Shown: positions 59,328 through 64,000 of the stretch, one piece after another
Layout: every line of letters starts with the position of its first letter
Position numbering within the stretch: the stretch's first letter is position 1
Origin: Rhizobiales bacterium 62-17
Lineage (GTDB): Bacteria > Pseudomonadota > Alphaproteobacteria > Rhizobiales > Beijerinckiaceae
Length of the DNA stretch: 64,000 nt
Reading direction: 5' to 3'
Assembly (NCBI GenBank): GCA_001898965.1
Contig: MKVW01000004.1
Span: forward strand, 273,598-337,597
Notes under the pieces: generated by a model
The model's input: only the letters and a program-made list of their open reading frames with translations
Database searches by the model: none
What the model was told of the DNA's origin: nothing
Position numbers and translations under genes: made by a program

Positions 59328-60839
59328 CTAAATCCGACCGCGCAACTCGCGTTTTAAAACCTTGCCGTAGCTATTCTTAGGCAAATCCTCGAGGAAGACA
59401 TAACGACGCGGCCGCTTGAAACGCGCCAAACGATTGAGACACAGCGTGTCGAGTTCATCAGCCGTGATGTCAGATGCGGTGGCGACCACGCAGGCCACCA
59501 CCAATTCGCCCCACTCGCGATCCGGCTCACCAATGACGGCCACTTCGCGCACGCCATCATGTTCGAGCAGAACTTCCTCGATCTCGCGCGGATAGATATT
59601 GCTGCCGCCGCTGATGATCAGGTCCTTTTTGCGGTCGAGCAGCGTGAGAAAGCCCTGTTCATCGAGCTTGCCGCTATCGCCCGTGTGCAGCCAGCCATCT
59701 CGCAGCGCCGCCGCCGTTGCTTCCGGATTGTTCCAGTATCCCGCCATCACGCAATCGCTGCGCGTCACCACTTCGCCGAGTTCGCCCGGCGGCAAAGGCT
59801 TGCCGTCATCATCGACGACCATCACTTCGACGCCGGTACGCGCCGGGCCGCAGGAGGCCAGCCAATCCTCGCGATGATCGCGCAGGGCTTTCTCGTGATG
59901 ATATTTGTCGAGGCCGGTGATCGTCATCGGCGACTCGCCCTGGCCGAAGAGCTGATAGAATTTCGGCCCGAAAACTTCGAGCGCACTCTTCAGATCCTGC
60001 ACATGCATCGGGCCGCCGCCATAGATGATGCATTTCAGCGACGAGAGATTGCCGCGCCAGCGGCCAACCTGCCGCACCAATCGGTTCACCATGGTGGGCG
60101 CCGCGAACATGCTGACGTTCTGATATCGGCCCAAGGCGTCCAACACCTCATCGGGATCGAACGAGCCGGACAGGATGAGATTGTGCGAGCCTTTGGCGAT
60201 ATGCGGCAGCGCGTAAATACCCGAACCATGGGTGAGCGGCGCGGCGTGAAAGATCGTGTCGCGTTCATCGAGCTGATCGATGTCGGCAAGATAGCTCGTG
60301 GTCGAGAACATCAGGTTGCGATGGGTCAGCATCGCGCCTTTCGACTTGCCCGTGGTGCCGCTCGTGTAGAACAGCCAAGCGAGGTCATCGGGCGCGGCCG
60401 GCGTCACGGGCATGCCGTCGCCCTTGCACAGCGCCACGAAAGCTGGATCGGTCGCGTCGAACAGGAAACACTTATACTGGCTAAATTCCGGCACCGTGCG
60501 GATGGCCGCCGCCTGTTTCGGCGAGGTGAGGCAGAGCGCGGCATCGCTGTCAGCGATCAGGTCGAACAATTCGCGGCCATGCAGTTTGGCATTCATCGGC
60601 ACGGCGACGAGGCCGGCCCGCCAGATGGCGAACAGCACCAGCAGAAGCTCGATGCTGTTGTCCATCGCCAGCGCCACCCGATCGCCTTTCGCCAAACCGA
60701 AATGGCCACGAAGCGCGCCGGCGAATGCCGCGACATCCGCATTGAACTGCCCGTAGGTCAGGCTGCGCCCGTCCTGCGTGACGGCTGGGCGATCCGGCAA
60801 TCGCTGCGCAGTCTGCTCCAGAAGCGCGCTGATGTTCAT
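59328..60839 (-). CDS. AMP-dependent acyl-CoA synthetase/ligase
   Basis: Activates a carboxylic acid to its CoA thioester through an acyl-adenylate; 503 residues. Motifs: LFYTSGTTGKSKG (P-loop), YQLFGQGE, GWLHTGDSGKLDE, DRKKDLIISGG and the C-terminal catalytic lysine in NSYGKVLKREL. GAGGGAG precedes the ATG. It is 21 bases after the VOC gene and probably co-transcribed. Aliphatic or aromatic substrate cannot be told. Confidence 0.94.
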   Translation of the reverse strand: MNISALLEQTAQRLPDRPAVTQDGRSLTYGQFNADVAAFAGALRGHFGLAKGDRVALAMDNSIELLLVLFAIWRAGLVAVPMNAKLHGRELFDLIADSDAALCLTSPKQAAAIRTVPEFSQYKCFLFDATDPAFVALCKGDGMPVTPAAPDDLAWLFYTSGTTGKSKGAMLTHRNLMFSTTSYLADIDQLDERDTIFHAAPLTHGSGIYALPHIAKGSHNLILSGSFDPDEVLDALGRYQNVSMFAAPTMVNRLVRQVGRWRGNLSSLKCIIYGGGPMHVQDLKSALEVFGPKFYQLFGQGESPMTITGLDKYHHEKALRDHREDWLASCGPARTGVEVMVVDDDGKPLPPGELGEVVTRSDCVMAGYWNNPEATAAALRDGWLHTGDSGKLDEQGFLTLLDRKKDLIISGGSNIYPREIEEVLLEHDGVREVAVIGEPDREWGELVVACVVATASDITADELDTLCLNRLARFKRPRRYVFLEDLPKNSYGKVLKRELRGRI

Positions 60840-60860
60840 CTCATCTCCCTCGCCGTCTGA

Positions 60861-61232
60861 TCATCCTCTGATCTCGATATGCTCGCCGTCAGGTCCACAA
60901 AACACGACGCGGCGCCAATTCTCCTCGCCCGCCTCCCGCGCGCCCGTCTTATGCGGCGCCTGGACCAGCTCGACGCCGGCCGCCTGCAAATCGCGCACGG
61001 CGCCATCGAAATCATCGCTGTGCAGGCAGAAATGGAAGCCCTGCATCGGCGCGTCCTGGTGCCCCACAAGTTCAAGCACCGTGCCACCCAATTTCAGATA
61101 GGCGATCTTGAGACCGGTCGGCGTCACATAGTCATTATAGGTCTTGAAGCCGAAGGTGCGCTCGTAAAAGGCAACCGAACGAGCCAGGTCCGCCACGTCA
61201 AGCGCCACATGATCGATCCGCGTAAAAGCCAC
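60861..61232 (-). CDS. VOC family (glyoxalase/dioxygenase fold) protein
   Basis: A 123-residue metalloprotein with two beta-alpha-beta-beta-beta modules. Likely metal ligands are H8 (RIDHVALDV), the glutamate in TVLELVGH, the histidine in HFCLHSDD and the final E of EHIEIRG. The start is GTG with GGGAGG upstream. Family functions include lyases, epimerases and ring-cleavage dioxygenases; methylmalonyl-CoA-epimerase-like activity would suit its acyl-CoA synthetase partner but is unproven. Confidence 0.88.
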   Translation of the reverse strand: MAFTRIDHVALDVADLARSVAFYERTFGFKTYNDYVTPTGLKIAYLKLGGTVLELVGHQDAPMQGFHFCLHSDDFDGAVRDLQAAGVELVQAPHKTGAREAGEENWRRVVFCGPDGEHIEIRG

Positions 61233-61313
61233 CCGCGCCTCCCTGCTGGTGCAGCGGGGATGGTAGCAAGCCTGGCCTAGGGAATGGAAGCGCGGTCTTG
61301 AGGCTCGGCCGCT

Positions 61314-62714
61314 TTACTTCGCCAGCAGGATGAAATCGGTGCCTTTGCCGGTTTCGATGCTGGCGCCGAGATCGGAGATGATCAGCGAGGCGCCGGGCCC
61401 CAAAGCCTGGGCGATGGCATCGCCGATCTCTTCGGGCACATGCACGCGCCGCAGCGCTTCCGAAGCCCCGGACATATTCCACCAGGAGATCGGGCCGTTG
61501 GCGGCAACACGCACCGGCGTGCTGGGGCCGGCGGCCTGGCGCTGCTTGCGGGCGGCGATGTCGCGTTCGCGCTGCACGGAAATGGCCGAGGGCACGGTGG
61601 AGGAAGACCAGCGCATGTTGTCGCCCGCGCCTTCGACAGCCGTCATCACATGGGTACCGATCGGCCGTTCCGGATCGTCGATGGTGATGGCCGTCTCAAA
61701 CACCGGCTTGAAATCCTGCCGGACGTAGAGCTTGCCGTCCTTCTTGCTGATGAAGACGGAGAGCGGCCCGAACTTGCGATCAAACGTCGGCGGACGCTTG
61801 TCGCGGAAATCCTTCGGCAGCATCAGATCGAACGCACCGGCATCGAGGCTGGCGGTCACGTCAATGCGTGGCGCGGCCGCCTGTACGGGTTCGGGCTTCG
61901 CCGGCTTGGCCTCTTGCGCATCGAAATCGATCATCACGTCTTTGGGCGACGTGGCGGCATCGGGCTTGGCCGGCGCGACCAAAGCGAGATCGAGCGGTGC
62001 TGCCGCCTGTGTCGCAAGGCCCGTCTCGGTGTCGACGACGCTCTGTTCCGGCTCGCTTGGCGCGATGGACTGACGCAGATTGGCCTCGGCCGAAACGCTG
62101 GCAACAGGCGACGGATCGCTTTGTGGCACGTCGCTCGGCAGGAATACGACGGGTGCCGGCTCGGCGGTCGGGATCACCACGTTGCTGTCGTAGCGCGGCA
62201 GCAGCTTGAAGAAGCTCGGCGCTTCGATCTCCGCCAACGACACTTCCTGATGGGTGACGATGACGCGCACGTTGAGCCGCGTCATGCCCCATAGCCGCAT
62301 GGCGAAGGCCTTCGGCAGACGGATGCAACCATGCGAGGCTGGTGCGCCCGTAACGCGCCCTTCATGCAGCGCGATGCCGGACCACGTCAGCCGCTGCATG
62401 AACGGCATCGGCGCATCGCTGTAGATGTTCGACTTATGGTCGCGGTTTTTCTGCAGAATGCTGAACACGCCCGTCGGCGTTTCATGCCCGACGACACCGC
62501 TGGAGACGGTGGTTTCACCGATCGGCATCAGGCCTTCGTACAGCGTGAGGCGCTGCTGATCGAGCGAAACGAGAATGGTGAGGGGCGCACGCGGCCGCAC
62601 CGGCCGTTCGCTCGCCGCCGTGGCTTTCGCGCGCGGCGCGGCAAGCGCGGCGGGCGACACAGCAGCAAGAAGGCCGGCGGCTAGGCCGGAAAGGATGATT
62701 CGGTGCGAAAACAT
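61314..62714 (-). CDS. L,D-transpeptidase (YkuD domain) with long C-terminal region
   Basis: Periplasmic peptidoglycan cross-linking enzyme, 466 residues. Signal peptide MFSHRIILSGLAAGLLAAV to about 26, YkuD domain about 44-155 with H117 and the catalytic H128-G-C130-I-R132. A Pro/Ala-rich linker (165-270) follows, then a C-terminal domain (275-466) that reads like a second, cysteine-less YkuD-type beta fold (FGPLSVFISKKDGKLYV, ETAITIDDPERPIGTHVM) and may bind peptidoglycan. Monocistronic. Confidence 0.92.
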   Translation of the reverse strand: MFSHRIILSGLAAGLLAAVSPAALAAPRAKATAASERPVRPRAPLTILVSLDQQRLTLYEGLMPIGETTVSSGVVGHETPTGVFSILQKNRDHKSNIYSDAPMPFMQRLTWSGIALHEGRVTGAPASHGCIRLPKAFAMRLWGMTRLNVRVIVTHQEVSLAEIEAPSFFKLLPRYDSNVVIPTAEPAPVVFLPSDVPQSDPSPVASVSAEANLRQSIAPSEPEQSVVDTETGLATQAAAPLDLALVAPAKPDAATSPKDVMIDFDAQEAKPAKPEPVQAAAPRIDVTASLDAGAFDLMLPKDFRDKRPPTFDRKFGPLSVFISKKDGKLYVRQDFKPVFETAITIDDPERPIGTHVMTAVEGAGDNMRWSSSTVPSAISVQRERDIAARKQRQAAGPSTPVRVAANGPISWWNMSGASEALRRVHVPEEIGDAIAQALGPGASLIISDLGASIETGKGTDFILLAK

Positions 62715-62880
62715 CGGCAGCCCTTGAATGCCTCAAGGTCTACCAAAAGAGCCCTAAAAATCCATAGATCACGAAAGATTTGAGATTTTCTGACGGAGAC
62801 TGTGGCTTCACGATCACGCCTTGAGAACGGAACCCTGCCCCATTCTGGCACGATCAATATGTTAGCCAGCCCTCAGGCGT

Positions 62881-64000
62881 TCACTCAGCCGCACGCACAT
62901 CCGGCTGATTGAATTGCAGCCGCGCCAGTCGCGCATAGAGACCGCCGCGCGCCACCAAAGCCGCGTGACTACCTTCCTCGACGATGCGTCCGTCTTCCAT
63001 CACCAGAATGCGATCGGCTTTCAGAACGGTCGCAAGGCGATGCGCGATGACGATGGTCGTGCGCGACCCCATGATGTTTTCGAGCGCCGCCTGCACCAGC
63101 CGCTCATTTTCTGCATCGAGCGCCGACGTCGCTTCGTCGAGCAGCAACACAGGCGCATCGCGCAAGATGGCGCGGGCAATGGCGAGCCGCTGTTTCTGGC
63201 CGCCCGACAATGTCACGCCGCGTTCGCCAACGCGGGCTTGATAACCTTGCGGCATCACGCGGATGAATTCGTCGGCCGCCGCGCGACGCGCCGCATCGAC
63301 GATCGCCTCTTGCGGTGCATTTTCGCGGCCATAGCGGATATTGTCGGCGATCGTTCCCGAAAAGATCACCGGCTCTTGCGGCACGAGCGCGATGCGCGCC
63401 CGCACGGCATCTGGATCGGCCTTCGCCACGTCGACCCCATCGACACGCACGACGCCCGATTGCGGATCGTAGAAGCGCAGCAACAGTTGAAACACCGTCG
63501 ATTTGCCGGCGCCCGACGGCCCCACCAGTGCCACGGTCTCGCCCGGTGCGATGGAGAATGTCAGCCCCTTCAAGGCCTGCGCGTCAGGACGCGAAGGATA
63601 AGCGAAATGCACATCTTCGAAGGCAATGCGGCCTTGCGCCGGTTGCGGCAGCGTCACGCTCGGCACGGGCGCGACGATCTTCGGCTGAATGGCCAGGATT
63701 TCCGCAAGCCGGCCAGCGGCGCCGGCTGCCTGAGAAATCTCGCTCCACACTTCTGACAATTGTCCAAGCGAGCTGGCACCGAACACCGCATAGAGCACGA
63801 ATTGCGAGAGTTGCCCGGCGGACATGCGTCCGGCCAGCACGTCCTGCGCGCCGAGCCACAGCACGGCGATGACGCTGGAGAAAGCCAGGAAGATCGCCAC
63901 TACGGTGAGCACCGCGCGCGCCGCCGTCGTATCGCGGGCCGCGCCATAGGCGTCCTCGACCGCCTGGGCGAAGCGGCGCAAAGTGCCGCTCTGCGCGTTG
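62881..64000 (-). CDS. ABC exporter, fused permease-ATPase (5' end beyond the window)
   Basis: C-terminal 373 residues of an MsbA/ABCB-type half transporter; the frame stays open to the edge. The last transmembrane helices (about the first 80 visible residues) precede the ATPase domain: Walker [11 protein letters not shown]-loop [10 protein letters not shown], signature [14 protein letters not shown], Walker [13 protein letters not shown] and H-loop IAHRLATV. It probably exports lipids, peptides or drugs. Confidence 0.93.
   Translation of the reverse strand, partial: NAQSGTLRRFAQAVEDAYGAARDTTAARAVLTVVAIFLAFSSVIAVLWLGAQDVLAGRMSAGQLSQFVLYAVFGASSLGQLSEVWSEISQAAGAAGRLAEILAIQPKIVAPVPSVTLPQPAQGRIAFEDVHFAYPSRPDAQALKGLTFSIAPGETVALVGPSGAGKSTVFQLLLRFYDPQSGVVRVDGVDVAKADPDAVRARIALVPQEPVIFSGTIADNIRYGRENAPQEAIVDAARRAAADEFIRVMPQGYQARVGERGVTLSGGQKQRLAIARAILRDAPVLLLDEATSALDAENERLVQAALENIMGSRTTIVIAHRLATVLKADRILVMEDGRIVEEGSHAALVARGGLYARLARLQFNQPDVRAAE

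Noticed and set aside
59559-60860. A 433-codon plus-strand frame over the acyl-CoA synthetase gene
   Set aside because: Antisense shadow; the minus strand carries all adenylate-forming enzyme motifs.
1-64000. CRISPR arrays, transposons, integrases, tRNA genes or prophage
   Set aside because: No repeated spacer pattern, transposase or integrase motif, terminal repeat or tRNA-like cloverleaf was noticed on reading; I cannot exclude short or degenerate examples.

Overview
The window reads as chromosomal DNA of an alphaproteobacterium, most likely of the Hyphomicrobiales (Rhizobiales). It is GC-rich, has a tolQRAB cluster, a Brucella-type lumazine synthase (RibH2) behind an FMN riboswitch, an HU-like protein, and an unusually large load of Bug/TctC and ABC solute importers. 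I saw no tRNA or rRNA gene, insertion sequence, integrase, prophage or CRISPR array. The left and right ends cut a UbiD-type decarboxylase gene and an ABC exporter gene. Functional calls come from reading motifs and lengths, not from database searches.

Region 1 (1-11385, minus strand) looks like an aromatic-carboxylate catabolic block: Rieske oxygenase, zinc alcohol dehydrogenase, tripartite tricarboxylate transporter (TctB, TctA and three consecutive TctC binding proteins), HSL-type esterase, luciferase-like flavin oxidoreductase and UbiD decarboxylase. Region 2 (11575-17171) is mixed: shikimate-dehydrogenase-like enzyme, two class II aldolase-fold proteins, a D-2-hydroxyacid dehydrogenase, an HU-like protein and an unknown exported protein. 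Region 3 (17183-20535, minus) holds a LysR regulator, an orphan TctC protein and a fumarase/adenylosuccinate-lyase superfamily enzyme.

Region 4 (20706-30142, plus) is the most coherent candidate for an undescribed pathway. A NitT/TauT-type ABC importer (binding protein, ATPase, two permeases) is tightly linked to HyuA/HyuB ATP-dependent hydantoinase/oxoprolinase subunits and two M24 (creatinase/prolidase) fold proteins, both of which lack the usual metal ligands. It is divergent from the LysR gene, with a perfect inverted repeat between them. An orphan TctC-like protein and a TerC membrane protein follow.

Region 5 (32138-47860) has two lone molybdopterin-binding large subunits of the xanthine dehydrogenase family, NAD kinase, a small periplasmic thioredoxin-like protein, a phosphonate-monoesterase/sulfatase, a dipeptide-type ABC importer without its binding protein, and a GntR-Rieske-LigB unit for aromatic ring attack. 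Region 6 (48091-53840) has an exported alpha/beta hydrolase, tolQ-tolR-tolA-tolB without pal, and the riboswitch-ribH2 unit. Region 7 (53846-58189) is an AraC-controlled unit with an HpaC-like flavin reductase divergent from an HpaB-like hydroxylase, an AhpD-like protein and a well-conserved 3-hydroxyanthranilate 3,4-dioxygenase. Region 8 (58210-64000, minus) carries a ChaA-type antiporter, an acyl-CoA ligase with a VOC protein, an L,D-transpeptidase and the truncated ABC exporter.
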